NCBI GenBank assembly: GCA_027886185.1
Contig: WOAB01000884.1
Coordinates: forward strand, 361,954-425,953
Reading direction: 5' to 3'
Source of the DNA: Rheum nobile
Taxonomy: Eukaryota > Streptophyta > Magnoliopsida > Caryophyllales > Polygonaceae
DNA length: 64,000 nt
The number at the start of each line of letters is the position of its first letter. Within the stretch, counting starts at the first letter, position 1. Below are positions 31,575 to 44,400 of this stretch, in pieces. Both the position numbers and the translations under genes were made by a program. The notes beneath the pieces were generated by a model, which did no database searches, was not told the DNA's origin, and saw only the letters and a program-made list of their open reading frames with translations.

Positions 31575-32139
31575 TATTTTTACGGGGAGAATGTTCGCAC
31601 CCTTTTTTTTTTGCGGCGCACCCGTTTTTGGGCGCAACCAGGTTGCGCCCAAAAACTGAATTTTTTTTTAAAAAAAAAATAATTTAATCTTGGGTGCAAC
31701 CAGGTTGCGCCCAAGTGAATGAACCGGGTTGTTAAAAAACCCGGTTCATGGCCGATTTATTTAAAAAAAATAAAATGGTTCACCTACGTTGCGCCCATTA
31801 AAAAAAAAAACTTGCGCGCTAGGGCGCTACTACGTAGCGCCCACGCTTGTATTTAAATCAACAAATTTATTTTATATTTAAAATAAATTTACTACATACT
31901 CATCCCATTGTATCTATCTTGATATTTTATATGATTTGTAAATTCAAATACCTAGTAGATTTGTACATTTGTGTGCATTTGACTATAGTAATAGGCGTTT
32001 TCAAGTAACCAAGGTTACATGACAATAAATTTGTTTGTATCATGAGGTTTCAATATACTTTTATTCATCTAAAATTCATGTATGTTTCTCCACTAATTCG
32101 TTTGTTATTAACTGTTTATTATTATTATTATTCTCGAAA

Positions 32140-33060
32140 ATCACATATAACTATGGTTATATCCAATTTGGTTATGTCTTATGGTCATATACTATGGTTA
32201 TATTCTATAGTTATATACTATGGTTATATCCTATAACTATATACTATGATTATATCTTATTGTTATATTCCATAGGTATATCCTATATTATATCATATAG
32301 TTATATACTATGTTTATATCCTATAGTTATATACTATGTTTATATCTTATAGTTATATCCAATTTGGTTATATCATATCGTTATATCCTATAGTTATATA
32401 CTATGGTTATATCCTTCGAAAATCACATATAACTATGGTTATATCCAATTTGGTTATGTCTTATGGTCATATACTACAATTATATTCTATAGTTATATAC
32501 TATGGTTATATCTTATAATTATATACTATGATTATATCTTATGGTTATATTCCATAGTTATATACTATGATTATATCCTATATTATATCATATAGATATA
32601 CTATGTTTATATCCTATACTTATATACTATGATTATATCTTATTGTTATATCTAATTTGGTTATATCATATTGTTATATATATCTTATAGTTATATATTA
32701 TGGTTATATCCTCTATTATATTCTACAGTTATATACTATGGTTATATCATATATCATATACTATGATTATATATTATAGTTATATCCAATTGGTTATATC
32801 ATATCGTTATATCCTATAGTTTTATACTATGATTATATCTTATAGTTATATCCAATTATTATATCTTATAGTTATATGACTTATATCCAATTTGGTTATA
32901 TCATATCGTTATATTCTATAGTTATATATTATGATTATATCTTATGGTTATATTATATAGTTATATACTATGGTTATATCCTATAATATATTCTATAGTT
33001 GTATATTATGGTTATATCATATATTATATAGTTATATACTATGGTTATATACTATGATAA
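32140..33060 (+). repeat. TATAGTTATAT-type minisatellite
   Basis: Degenerate repeats of ~22-24 bp built on CTATAGTTATATACTATGG, with interspersed CCAATTTGGTTATATC. A few more copies lie at 33238-33310. An inverted set (ATATAACCATAGTATATAAC type) lies at about 33720-34050, so the two sets could form a large hairpin. ORFs such as 32035-32352 and 32336-32518 are repeat translations, not genes. Confidence 0.75.
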
Positions 33061-33590
33061 AGACCCTAAATCCTAAAAAACCCTAAAACAATCCCCACAC
33101 ACCCTTTGGGCACAACTAGATTGCGTCTAGAACTATGGGCGCAACCTAGTGGCGCCCAAGGGGTTTCTAGTGTTTTTTTAGGGTTTCGGGTTAGGTTTTG
33201 GGGTTTAGGGTTTGTGATTTATGGTTTAGGGTTTTCGTACTATGATTATATCGTATGGTTATATTCAATAGTTATATCCTATATTACATTCTATAGTTAT
33301 ATCTTGTAATGACATTATATATTATTCCCCCAACCACCATCATACCTTTCAAGGTCCAAAACAATTTAGCAAAATATTCAGTCAATATATAGATATTATA
33401 AGTTATTTTTCCAACTTCAACTTGAAAATTTTAAACTATGTACTACAATGATAAAGACCCTAAATCCTAAACCCTAAAAAACGCTAAAATAATCCCCACA
33501 CAACCCTTTGGGTGCAACTAGGTTGTGTCTAAGAGGTTTCTAGTGTTTTTTAGGGTTTATGGTTAGGATTTGGGGTTTAGGGTTTTCGTC
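33061..33590. repeat. Telomere-like CCCTAAA tracts at element centre
   Basis: CCCTAAATCCTAAAAAACC near 33064, TTAGGGTTTCGGGTTAGG near 33179, CCCTAAATCCTAAACCC near 33460, and a GGTTTAGGGTTTTCG near 33571. They are arranged as inverted pairs around GGGCGCAACCTAG. Copies are degenerate, so this is not a functional telomere tract. Confidence 0.65.
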
Positions 33591-34618
33591 TATTCGAATA
33601 CAAAGTCTAACATTGATTACTTGATTTGAGATTAGGGAGAAAACAACGATAAAATAGAGTTTAATCCATAAAATAATTCTATTTTTCAGTCTGTGTTCCT
33701 CCAATTAAATAGTTGAATATAGTATGATTATATCTTATAGTTATATCCAATTTGGTTATATCCTTATAGTTACATCCAATTTGGTTATATCCTTATGATT
33801 ATATTCTATAGTAATAACCAAATTGGATATAACTAAAAGGATATAACTATAAGATATAATCATAGTATATAACTATATGATATAACCATAGTATATAAAT
33901 ATAGAATATAACCATAAGATATAACCAAATTGGATATAACTATAAGATATAATCATAGTATATACTGTATGATATAACCATAGTATATAACCAAATTGGA
34001 TATAACTATAAGATATAATCATAGTATATAACTATAGGATATAATTAACCATAGTTATATCGAGAATAATAATAACAAACTGTTAATATCAAACGAATTG
34101 GTGGAGAAATGCACATAAATTTTAGATGAATAAAAGCATATTGAAACCTCATGATACAAACGAATTTATAGCCATGTACACAAATATACAAATCTACTAG
34201 GTATTTGAATTTCCAAATAATATAAAATAGTAGGATAGATACAATGCGATAAGTATGTAGTAAATTTATCTAAATATAAAACACATTTGTTGATTTAAAT
34301 ACAAGCGTGGGCATACAAGTTTTTATTCTTTTTCTTCAATTTTATTTTATTTTATTTTTTTAAAAGTTTAATTTTAATTTTTTTTTCTGGGCGCAACGTA
34401 GTTGCGCCCAAGTCAACCGGTTCAGACCCAAAACCGGTTCAATAATCTTTAAAAAATCATTTTTCAAAATAAAAAAAAATACACCTAGACCTTAGGCGCA
34501 ACCAGATTGCGCCCAAGGAATTGTTTTTTTTTTTTTTAAATATCTATTTTTTGGGCGCAACCAAAACCTGGTGCGCCGCAAAAAAAAACGGGTGCGAAAA
34601 AGAATCCCCTATTTTTAA

Positions 34619-36177
34619 CAATAGGCTTTTCCATGAGGATGACATCACCTAGAAAGGGTAATCATTACCCATATCTAGCAAATCTTGGCTGATGCCTAAT
34701 TTGGCAATAAAATAATGTCGGTTTTATAAATTACACATTTTTTAATTTTTCCTAAATTACTATAATCTTATCATACAAATAACAGATACCCTTTTGCATG
34801 TACGTTGTGCTTGCCACGTGGTGAACATGTAACACATTGCTCTACATCTTTTTAATTCTTCTCCGTTTGTAATTACGCATATCGTGAGCCATTGAAAATA
34901 TAGTTGTTCTAAAATCTTATATTATTTGCGATAACATAATTTTTTTTTGTCAATACGCATACTTTCAGGCTGCCAAAAACACGTAAGTACTTTTAGCATG
35001 CATACCGCGCGTGTGTTTCCTATTGAGTTGTTTATCTTGTATTGAATGAGATATATAAAATACCCCGCTTTTTGTTAACAACGCGTTATTAATCGGCGCG
35101 GTTAAGAAAGCGTAATATTATGTATGGATTTAAAGCTCGTTGATTATGGTTTTGCAAATGAGATCTGTTAAACATTGTGCTTGTACTTTTTACCGCACTA
35201 TTTGTAGTTAGTAATACACATATCCTTTTTTCAACCGCTATATAAAGAAGATACAAGAGTTGTATTTTAGTGATGTAATCACGCTTATATAGTAATTAAA
35301 AATTTTGCAAACTTGTAACTGACATGATATATCGTTTCCATATTATCCCTGTCGTTCCCTACTTATTGTGGGATTACTGTTGAAGGGCTATAAAACATCT
35401 TTTTTTCAATTATTTTGTTGTGTGTATAATACGGTCATGAAAATATGTCAATTATAATAAATACTACGACAATTCTTTGAAAATAAAGCCCGAAGTAAAC
35501 AAACTGCGGTAATGAAACATGGGCTGAACTTGTTCAAAGCTCAAGTACATGCAGCTATGGCAAAATACTCAACATAAACCTTAATTAAGTACAATTAGTA
35601 AAGAATACAAATATTGTGGCTACTGTGAGCTACAGCATAATAGCGTATCTAATGGAAAACATATATTCTTAGAAAAACACGTTAAATAGAATATATCACT
35701 CTAACTTGATAGGACATACACGAACATATCATAAACTTGCATACAAAAAATTCCATCGTGCGCAATATAATTACGCAAAAGAGGTTAATAACCATGTTTC
35801 AAATAAGACTCACCCCTTAGAGTATAAAAAGTTGCGCGCAAATGGAATTGAGATATATTTGGAACGCATATATAACATGATTAATATATAGCCATTTCGA
35901 GACATATGTAACACATGCATTATATATATACAATTCAATGACTTCCTATCAATATCAACGAGCCACAAAATCAGGCAAAAAAGCAAATCCACATGGGAGT
36001 CATATAACGCAACGGGATTGAGACAAAGGAGAAATGAGGATCATAATTTATGTAAGAATTTAGTCCGTTGCCATTCTAAGAAAGAGTCCAGCAATAAAAA
36101 ATATACATGATCACCGTGCTTTATATTTAAACTTATGTTGACGTATTTTTTGTCTAGGATCTCAGGACCGTTATTTC
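34619..36177. other. AT-rich interval without recognised features
   Basis: Only short ORFs with no recognisable domain (for example about 35706-35891). No repeat boundaries seen. Confidence 0.5.
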
Positions 36178-36820
36178 TACTGTAGTAAGTCGAAGTGGTC
36201 CATATTAACGGAAAAAATGATCTTCTTCTTCTCTAAGTCCATCTAAATAATTTATCTTCTAAATATTAGCACGTTATTCCATAAAATGATATATTATTCT
36301 GCTTCTTTTTTTCCTTCGTCAACATAATTTATTTTTCATACATCTACTATTTTAGCGCCTTGATTATTTCCAATTATTTTACGGGGTAATGCTTTATGGG
36401 ATTATATTCATTCGTCTCGTTATAAAAATTAAGGCCACACGACAATAAAGAGCCGACACATTATTTTTTAGAAATTATAGGTACTTTATATCTCTTTAGA
36501 AATTCTATTGCAGTAGGCCAAAGTGGCCCATATCAATGGAAAAAGGTGTGATTCTTCTTCTCCCAATCCATCTAAATCTATTATCGTTTATTTACGAGCG
36601 CCCTATTACATAGAACTACATGTTGCTCCGCTGGTTATTCCTTTTCCTTTGTCAACATAATTTCTTTTTCCTACATACTATTTTTGCGTTTTGTTTATTC
36701 CCATCTATTTTGCCGGCTAATGCTTTCTGGGATTATATGCATTTGTCTCCTTATAAAATTTACAGACACACGACAAAAAAAATCCGACACTTAAATTTTA
36801 CAAAAATTCTAGGCAATTTG
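36178..36820 (+). repeat. Diverged tandem duplication (~320 bp unit)
   Basis: Copy 1 (about 36178-36495) and copy 2 (about 36510-36820) share GTAAGTCGAAGTGG / GTAGGCCAAAGTGG, TCGTCAACATAATTT / TTGTCAACATAATTT, and GCTTTATGGGATTATATTCA / GCTTTCTGGGATTATATGCA. Both end in a CACACGACAA(T/A)AAA tract. Non-coding. Confidence 0.65.
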
Positions 36821-36846
36821 TCTCTGTAATTCAAACTAAAACAATG

Positions 36847-36945
36847 TCTATTCTATCTTAAGTTACTAAACATTGACAATCTCCCGCAAAAAAAATCCAT
36901 ACTTTAAGAAATGCATCATTTTTTGCAATTGACCTTTCTTGTGCT
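36847..36945 (+). repeat. Dispersed repeat copy 2
   Basis: Matches 2958-3068 in diverged form, immediately downstream of the tandem duplication. See the copy 1 entry. Confidence 0.5.
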
Positions 36946-36949
36946 TCGT

Positions 36950-37480
36950 AATTAGGTTCTAGTTTAGTAGATTATGATATTTTGGATTTGTAATCTTTGT
37001 GATTAACTTGTAATCTTTATGCTTGATTTGTATTTAAATTAAAAAAAAAAAGAGTGATAAATTTAGGATAATAATCTTTTATTTATAATTAGATTTATTT
37101 TAAAAAATTGAAAAAAACAAAAAATGACATATGGCGGTTTTAATGAGGGATTACCATATGACGTAATTAGGTTCTAGTTTAGTAGATATATAGTAGATTA
37201 TGAAATTTTGGATTTGTATATGATTAGAAAATTTTGGATTTGTATATAATTAAAAAAATTTGGATTTGTAATCTTTGTGATTAACTTGTAATCTTTGTGC
37301 TTGATTTGTATTTAAACTAGAAAAAAATGAGTAATAGGTTTAGGATAATAATATTTGATTTAAATATAGATTTATCTTAAAAAATTGAAAAAATCATAAA
37401 ATGACATGTGACGATTTTAAGGAGGGAGTGTCATGTGGCGTACTTAGGTTCTAGTTTAGGCTGTTTAGTAGATATATAGT
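36950..37480 (+). repeat. Second tandem duplication (~230-280 bp unit)
   Basis: TTAGGTTCTAGTTTAGTAGA starts copies near 36952 and 37168 and a partial third near 37445. Each full copy runs through ATTTTGGATTTGTAATCTTT, TTAGGATAATAAT, an AAAAATTGAAAAAA tract and an ATGACAT(A/G)TG(G/A)CG stretch. Non-coding, AT-rich. Confidence 0.65.
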
Positions 37481-38099
37481 AGATTATTTAGTAGATTGAT
37501 TGTCGTTGGTATTTTAATATGGCGCATTAGCAAATATACCAGATTTGGAAAGCCAACTTGCAAAAAACCAAGATTTTGAAAAGTATTGCAAGAATATCAG
37601 AATTTTGTACGGATTGTGATACTTTTGCTATTTTTAAGGGTCAAATTTATCTTTTATTTTAAATAGAAAATCCATAAAAGTTGGCTAATATATTCTCAAA
37701 AAATTATAAAAGAAAGGGTTAATCTCTCCTTAATGACTTTGAAGCCGCCGATCGGTGACAGACCCATCACATCAACCTAGCTATTTTCTGCTTCTTTGAA
37801 GTGTGACTAAATTCCTCCTTATTAAAATTGGCGGGCAAGTTTCCCTCCAAAAGAAAACTGGCCTCCTTCAACCTTTAATCCCTCCAGCATAGCTCCCCTG
37901 AAAAGTATCCCTGAATATTCCTGGAGAGCTTCAAAGCAGCCTGACTGTAGGACTTATTCCACGTGAGATATTTCACACCTGCTATTTAACACCTGACGCA
38001 TGCAATTACAGCTTGAATGGGTGAGTAAACTCTCCTGAAAAACAATAATTTTTCCCCGTCTGTATACGTGAAGTTCAAAAACCTTCTTTATTTGTAGGT
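37481..38099 (+). other. Upstream region of the MULE gene
   Basis: May contain the outer part of the MULE. AGCAAATATACCAGATTTGG (about 37529-37548) resembles ends I remember for plant MULEs, but no partner end was found, so this is weak. A GTGAGT donor near 38020 and a TTATTTGTAG acceptor near 38088-38097 suggest a 5' intron before the PB1-like exon. Confidence 0.35.
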
Positions 38100-41059
38100 A
38101 CGAAACTAGTGTATGTGAAGTTCATCGGTGGTGGAGAATGGAAACAACAAGGGAAAAGGTGGTTGTATAAGGGTGATAGAACAGTGAAAACCATGTTGTT
38201 TTCCCCTGACATGGACTTGGCTACACTGCGCAACAAGTTGACTGAGAAGAATCCATTTGATGAAGAAAAGTTGTTTGTGCAATACGCTTATGAAAATAAA
38301 CCAGAACTTCCACCCATCTTTATAAATGATGACGACGATCTTGATGCGTTCAAGTTCTTGAACAACTGTGGAGAAAATTCATCATAGTGGAATATTGAGT
38401 TGTACACCAACCTTTTAAAGAAGGAAGAGATTCGAAGTGAAAGGGCTGAACATCGTACTCTTCCTTCTCCAACAGCTCTACCACCAACTCAGAGCGAAGA
38501 TAATAGAGACTTTTTCAGGTCGTTTTTTCAAAAAGACAGAGCACTATACACTGATGTCAGGTCGATTGATGAAATTATTGAAGCTGACAACGAAGCAGAG
38601 TTAAGGAGATTAAAAAGGGATGAAGTGAGGGGGAAAGACAGGAGAAATTTTCCCATGATACTGGAAGACATTATATCATTGAGTAGCGATGATGAGGACA
38701 TTGAAGCTGCTACATCAAGAAACAAAGGAAAGGAGAAAATGACTGATTATGCCAACAGTGGAGATTATTTGGAGGATGAAATAGAAGATGGCTTTGACTA
38801 CGGGGGCAATTATCAATCAGGTGATGATGATCGTGTTGATGGTGGGGATGGGTTAGGGTATGCTTCAGGTGATGATGTGAATATTGTTGGTCTAGATGAT
38901 GTGTAGGAAGAAATAAATGGCATTGAGGGAACACAGAACGAGGAGCAAATAGAGGCGGATAAAGAAGAAGAGATTGATGTTGATGAAGACATGCTTAGAG
39001 AGATTGAAAAGAGGTACTATCCAGCGGAGATGGACATGTTAGTTGAAGATGAGGAAACAAGTGAAAACAAGTCCTCATATCCAACAATGAAGGTTGGTCA
39101 GCTCTTTAATTCTAAGGAAGAGTTCAAAGCTGCACTCTTCTCCCTGACAATGGAAAATTTCTATGAGATGCGTGTGAAGAGGTCCGATAAGTCCAATTAT
39201 GATGTTGAGTGCGTTGACGACAAATGCACCTTTTTTTGTCGTGGCTCATTGTATCGAAAAATGTCCTTGTTTATGGTGCGACAATATGTTGCGGATCATA
39301 CCTGTGGCATGAGAGTAAACCACAATCATCACAAAGGAGCAACTTCTCGACTGATTGTCGAGAAAGTACTTCACAAGTATGTTTTTCTTGCATTTGAACA
39401 GTTTTTGTTATGTAAGGCCAATATGAATGCATCTATAGATTCACTTCGTGACATGTCAGGTTTTTAAACGGCCGTAAAGGCCTACGTGCTTCAGAAATTC
39501 AGGATTTTATGTTACAACATGGGATAAGGACAAGCTACTACAAAGCCAATCGAGGGCGGCTCTTCGCCCAGGACATGGCACATGGTACAGCTGATGATAG
39601 CTACAAGGAAATGTACTCTTACATGCACATGTTATAGAAATCTAATCCGGGAAAATACACGAGAATAGTCAGAGATGCTCAGCAACGCTTCAAGTACGTC
39701 TTCTGGACTTTAGGTCAATGGATAAGGGCAACGCCACATCTAAAAAAGGTCAGTCTTCAGTCTTCATGTTGTTTTGTCAGGAAATATAGTCATTTTGTCA
39801 GGTTAAACTACTATATGACTGCATATATGACAAACAGAACAAGCATAATTTGTCAGGCCATATAATGTCGTGTCAAATCTTATAAATCTATTGTCAGGGC
39901 AACATCTGAGAAAATAGTTTTGCGTGTGTAGGTAATTTCAGTTGATGGCACTCACCTCACAGCCAAGTTCAAGGGGATACTTCTTTTGGAAACGGCACAA
40001 GATGGAAACGGCCAAATATATCCACTTGATGTTGCCGTTGTTAATAGTGAGAACGATGATGCGTGGTCATTTTTCTTCAGTGAATTGAGGGTTGTTGTTC
40101 CTGATCATCCCGAGTTGTATTTCGTGTCTGATCGTCATCTTAGCATTGGGAAGGGTCTGAGAAATAGCTATCGTTTTGCCAAGCATGGATATTGCATATA
40201 TCACATATACCAAAACTTCAAGAGGAAGTTTGGTAGGCAAGACCTCTTCAGCATATTCAAAAAAGCTGCTCATGCTTACACATTAGCTGAGTTCAATCAT
40301 CAGTTTGCTCAAATAACAGCTGCATCTCCAAAGATTGGTCAATATCTAAAAGAAGCTGGAGTTGAAAACTGGGCGAGAGCGCATTTTCATGGGAACAGGT
40401 TTAACATCTTGACAAGCAACAACGCCGAGTGTCTTAATGGCTTATGGAAAACACAACGTCAGTGGCCTATTCTTGGTCTGTTTGATGCGATTGTTGAGAC
40501 CATTTCTAAATGGTTTTGTCAAAGAAGGGAAGCGGCCTCAAACTGGGACCAATACTTGTCACCCTCTGTGTACACGCTGGTAGAGGTGAACTATAAAAGG
40601 GCAGCAAAGATGAGTGTTCGAAGACTAAGCCAGTTTGAAGCGGAGGTCATGGTAGGAACTTGTAGATACTCGGTGAACCTTAATGCTCGTACATGTGATT
40701 GTAACATGTTCCAGATTGATAAAGTTCCTTGTGCTCATGCCATAGCGGTTGCAAGTGATAGGGGAGTACGACTAACTGATCTCCTCCATCCCATGTTCAA
40801 GAACGAGTGTGTGAGAGAAGTGTGAAAGGAAACTATGCATCTTATTCCTCCCATACGCCGATGGTTAGTTCCTAAAGTCGTGTCATCCATAAGATGCTAT
40901 CCACCAAATGTAAAACGTCCTCTTGGAAGGCCACGAATTAACCGATATAGGGCGATGTGGGAGGGGAACTGTACTAGGAAGAGGCGGTGTTCGTATTGCG
41001 GTAACCAAGGCCACAACAAGCAGTACTGTAGGAGAAGAAGGACTGCCGAAGGATTATAG
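38100..41059 (+). pseudogene. MuDR-like (MULE) transposase gene, decayed
   Basis: The enzyme cuts and joins Mutator-type transposon ends. Order: PB1-like N-terminus 38109-38380 (VKFIGGGEWKQQGKRWLYKG); acidic region 38400-38990; MULE-associated region 38991-39467, with a Cys/His set (CVDDKCTFFCRG, HTCGMRVNHNHH); NGRKGLRASEIQDF and SYYKANRGRLFAQ at 39461-39590. The DDE core follows, with D in VISVDGTHLTAKF (39932-) and D in FVSDRHLSIGKGL (~40118-40160). The third acidic residue is likely in NNAECLNGLW (~40420). A SWIM zinc finger (TCDCNMFQIDKVPCAHA) is at about 40690-40742 and a CCHC knuckle (CSYCGNQGHNKQYC) at about 40988-41029. Breaks: TAG 38385, TAG 38904, a frameshift near 39455-39460, TAG 39635 and TGA 40823. 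The true start is unclear, as the first exon cannot be joined with confidence. Confidence 0.85.
39749..39931 (+). other. Intron in the MULE transposase gene (183 bp)
   Basis: Donor AAAAAG/GTCAGT and acceptor GCGTGTGTAG/GTAATT. The flanking exons are in the same frame (phase 0) and join RATPHLKK to VISVDGTHL, as expected for the family. The intron carries four TTGTCAGG motifs. Confidence 0.75.
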
Positions 41060-41309
41060 GAAGAGAATGGGTTAGTATTTTTTTGTTTAGAATTGTCATC
41101 ATGTTGGTGTTTTTTGGGCGTTTTGAGTATGTTGTTGTTGGGTGTTTCAGTGAAAAGATGTATGGTTTACGTGTCTATAGTCGTAAACCACACCTCTTTT
41201 TTGTGGGGGCTCCCCTTTTGGATGGGATACAAACTAGATAAATTAAATCTTTTGGTTGGGATACAAACTGTCATCTTTGCTTAAGAGTTGATTACTTCTC
41301 AGCATCACT
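41060..41309. other. Junction between MULE gene and satellite
   Basis: T-rich, no gene. I could not find a MULE terminal repeat or target duplication here, so the 3' end of the element may have been lost or lie under the array. Confidence 0.45.
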
Positions 41310-41420
41310 CACTGTTAGACTCTACAATACCCTGTAAAACAACGTATATATCCTATAAAACTTCAAAGTGTTCTGACAAACGTAATCTAAGTGCCAAATA
41401 CATGACCACAATCATGTGTG

Positions 41421-44400
41421 ATTGTAACATGTTCGGTTAACTCACGATGTGACCCTTATAAACACAATCATCTGCGAAGTCTATAATTCTTCATAAGAAC
41501 CCTAGGTTTGAATCAGGTGCGAACTTGTACTGACAAACATATATGTCCTGACTTGCTCATTTGCTCGAGGGAAACCTAATACATAAAGACGGCCTGTAAA
41601 GCTTCTATACATCCTGTAAAACTTAAAGGTGTTCTGACAAACGTAATCTAAGTGCCTAATACATGAACACAATCATGTGTGAAACCTAATACAAAAACAC
41701 GGCCTGTAAAGCTTCTATACGTCCTGTAAAACGGCAAGGTATTCTGACAAACGTAATCTAAGTGCCTAATACATGGACACAATCATGTGTGAAACCTAAT
41801 ACAAAAACACGGCCTGTAAAGCTTCTATACGTCCTGTAAAACGGCAAGGTGTTCTGACAAACGTAATCTAAGTGCCTAATACATGAACACAAACATGTGT
41901 GAAACCTAATACATAAACACGGCCTGTAAAGCTTCTATACATCCTGTAAAACGGCAAGGTGTTTTGACAAACGTAATCTAAGTGCCTAATACATGAACAC
42001 AATCATGTGTGAAACGTAATACAAAAACACGGCTTGTAAAGCTTCTATACGTCCTGTAAAACGGCAAGGTGTTCTGACAAACGTAATCTAAGTGCCTAAT
42101 ACATGAACACAATCATCAGGGAAACCTAATACATAAACACGGCCTGTAAAGCTTCTATACGTCCTGTAAAACGGCAAGGTGTTCTGACAAATATAATCTA
42201 AGTGCCTAATACATGAACACAATCATCAGGGAAACCTAATACATAAACACGGCCTGTAAAGCTTCTATACGTCCTGTAAAACGGCAAGGTGTTCTGACAA
42301 ACGTAATCTAAGTGCCTAATACATGAACACAATCATCAGGGAAACCAAATACATAAACACGGTCTGTAAAGCTTCTATACGTCCTGTAAAACGGCAAGGT
42401 GTTCTGACAAACGTAATCTAAGTGCCTAATACATGAACACAATCATGTGTGAAACCTAATACATAAACACGGCCTGTAAAGCTTCTATACGTTCTGTAAA
42501 ACGACAAGGTGTTCTGACAAACGTATTCTAAGTGCCTAATACATGAACACAATCAAGTGTGATTGTAACATGTTCGGTTAACTCACGATGTGACCCTTAT
42601 AAACACAATCATCTGCGAAGTCTATAATTCTTCATAAGAACCCTAGGTCTGAATCATGTGCGAACTTGTATTGACAAACGTATATGTCCTGACTTGCTCA
42701 TTTGCTGGAGGGAAACCTAATACATAAACATGGCCTGTAAAGCTTCTATACATCCTGTAAAACTTAAAGGTGTTTTGACAAACGTAATCTAAGTGCCTAA
42801 TACATGAACACAATCATCAGGGAAACCTAATACATAAACACGGCCTGTAAAGCTTCTATACGTCCTGTAAAACGGCAAGGTATTCTGACAAACTTAATCT
42901 AAGTGCCTAATACATGAACACAATCATGTGTGAAACCTAATACAAAAACACGGCCTGTAAAGCTTCTATACGTCCTGTAAAACGGCAAGGAGTTCTGACA
43001 AACGTAATCTAAGTGCCTAATACATGAACACAATCATGTGTGAAACCTAATACATAAACACGGCCTGTAAAGCTTCTATACATCCTGTAAAACGGCAAGG
43101 TGTTCTGACAAACGTAATCTAAGTGCCTAATACATCAACACAATCATGTGTGAAACGTAATACAAAAACACGGCTTGTAAAGCTTCTATACGTCCTGTAA
43201 AACGGCAAGGTGTTCTGACAAACGTAATCTAAGTGCCTAATACATGAACACAATCATCAGGGAAACCTAATACATAAACACGGCATGTAAAGCTTCTATA
43301 CGTCCTGTAAAACGGCAAGGTGTTCTGACAAACATAATCTAAGTGCCTAATACATGAACACAATCATCAGGGAAACCTAATACATAAACACGGCCTGTAA
43401 AGCTTCTATACGTCCTGTAAAATGGCAAGGTGTTCTGACAAACGTAATCTAAGTGCCTAATACATGAACACAATCATCAGGGAAACCTAATACATAAACA
43501 CGGTCTGTAAAGCTTCTATACGTCCTGTAAAACGGCAAGGTGTTTTGACAAACGTAATCTAAGTGCCTAATACATGAACACAATCATGTGTGAAACCTAA
43601 TACATAAACACGGCCTGTAAAGCTTCTATACGTTCTGTAAAACGACAAGGTGTTCTGACAAACGTATTCTAAGTGCCTAATACATGAACACAATCAAGTG
43701 TGATTGTAACATGTTCGGTTAACTCATGATGTGACCCTTATAAACACAATCATCTGTGAAGTCTATAATTCTTCATAAGAACCCTAGGTCTGAATCAGGT
43801 GCGAACTTGTACTGACAAACGTATATGTCCTGACTTGCTCATTTGCTCGAGGGAAACCTAATACATAAACACGGCCTGTAAAGCTTCTATACATCCTGTA
43901 AAACTTAAAGGTGTTTTGACAAACGTAATCTAAGTGCCTAATACATGAACACAATCATGTGTGAAACCTAATACAAAAACACGGCCTGTAAAGCTTCTAT
44001 ACGTCCTGTAAAACGGCAAGGTATTCTGACAAACTTAATCTAAGTGCCTAATACATGGACACAATCATGTGTGAAACCTAATACAAAAACACGGCCTGTA
44101 AAGCTTCTATATGTCCTGTAAAACGGCAAGGTGTTCTGACAAACGTAATCTAAGTGCCTAATACATGAACACAAACATGTGTGAAACCTAATACATAAAC
44201 ACGGCCTGTAAAGCTTCTATACATCCTGTAAAATGGCAAGGTGTTCTGACAAACGTAATCTAAGTGCCTAATACATGAACACAATCATGTGTGAAACGTA
44301 ATACAAAAACACGGCTTGTAAAGCTTCTATACGTCCTGTAAAACGGCAAGGTGTTCTGACAAACGTAATCTAAGTGCCTAATACATGAACACAATCATCA

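Larger units (their letters stand above)
31584..34609. mobile_element. Foldback MULE-like non-autonomous element (~3.0 kb)
   Basis: The ends are imperfect inverted repeats, GGGGAGAATGTTCGCACCC on the left and GGGGATTCTTTTTCGCACCC on the right arm read inward. They are flanked by TATTTTTAC (31575-31583) and TATTTTTAA (34610-34618), a 9-bp duplication with one mismatch, typical of Mutator-like elements. The arms stay homologous for roughly 550 bp or more. For example, the CTAGTAGATTTGTA and ATCATGAGGTTTCAATATRC blocks of 31950-32060 return inverted at 34145-34215. No transposase ORF. The centre has minisatellites and telomere-like tracts. Superfamily is inferred from the duplication length and foldback design. 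Confidence 0.7.

Noticed and set aside
32035..33309. Tyr/Ile-rich ORFs in the minisatellite
   Set aside because: Low-complexity translation of TATAGTTATAT repeats; no start context or domain.
33061..33590. Chromosome end or interstitial telomere
   Set aside because: The CCCTAAA-like tracts are short, degenerate and inverted within a defined transposon, so they are element sequence.
37481..41309. Terminal inverted repeats of the MULE
   Set aside because: A candidate left end near 37529 was noticed, but no matching inverted end or 9-bp duplication could be found downstream.
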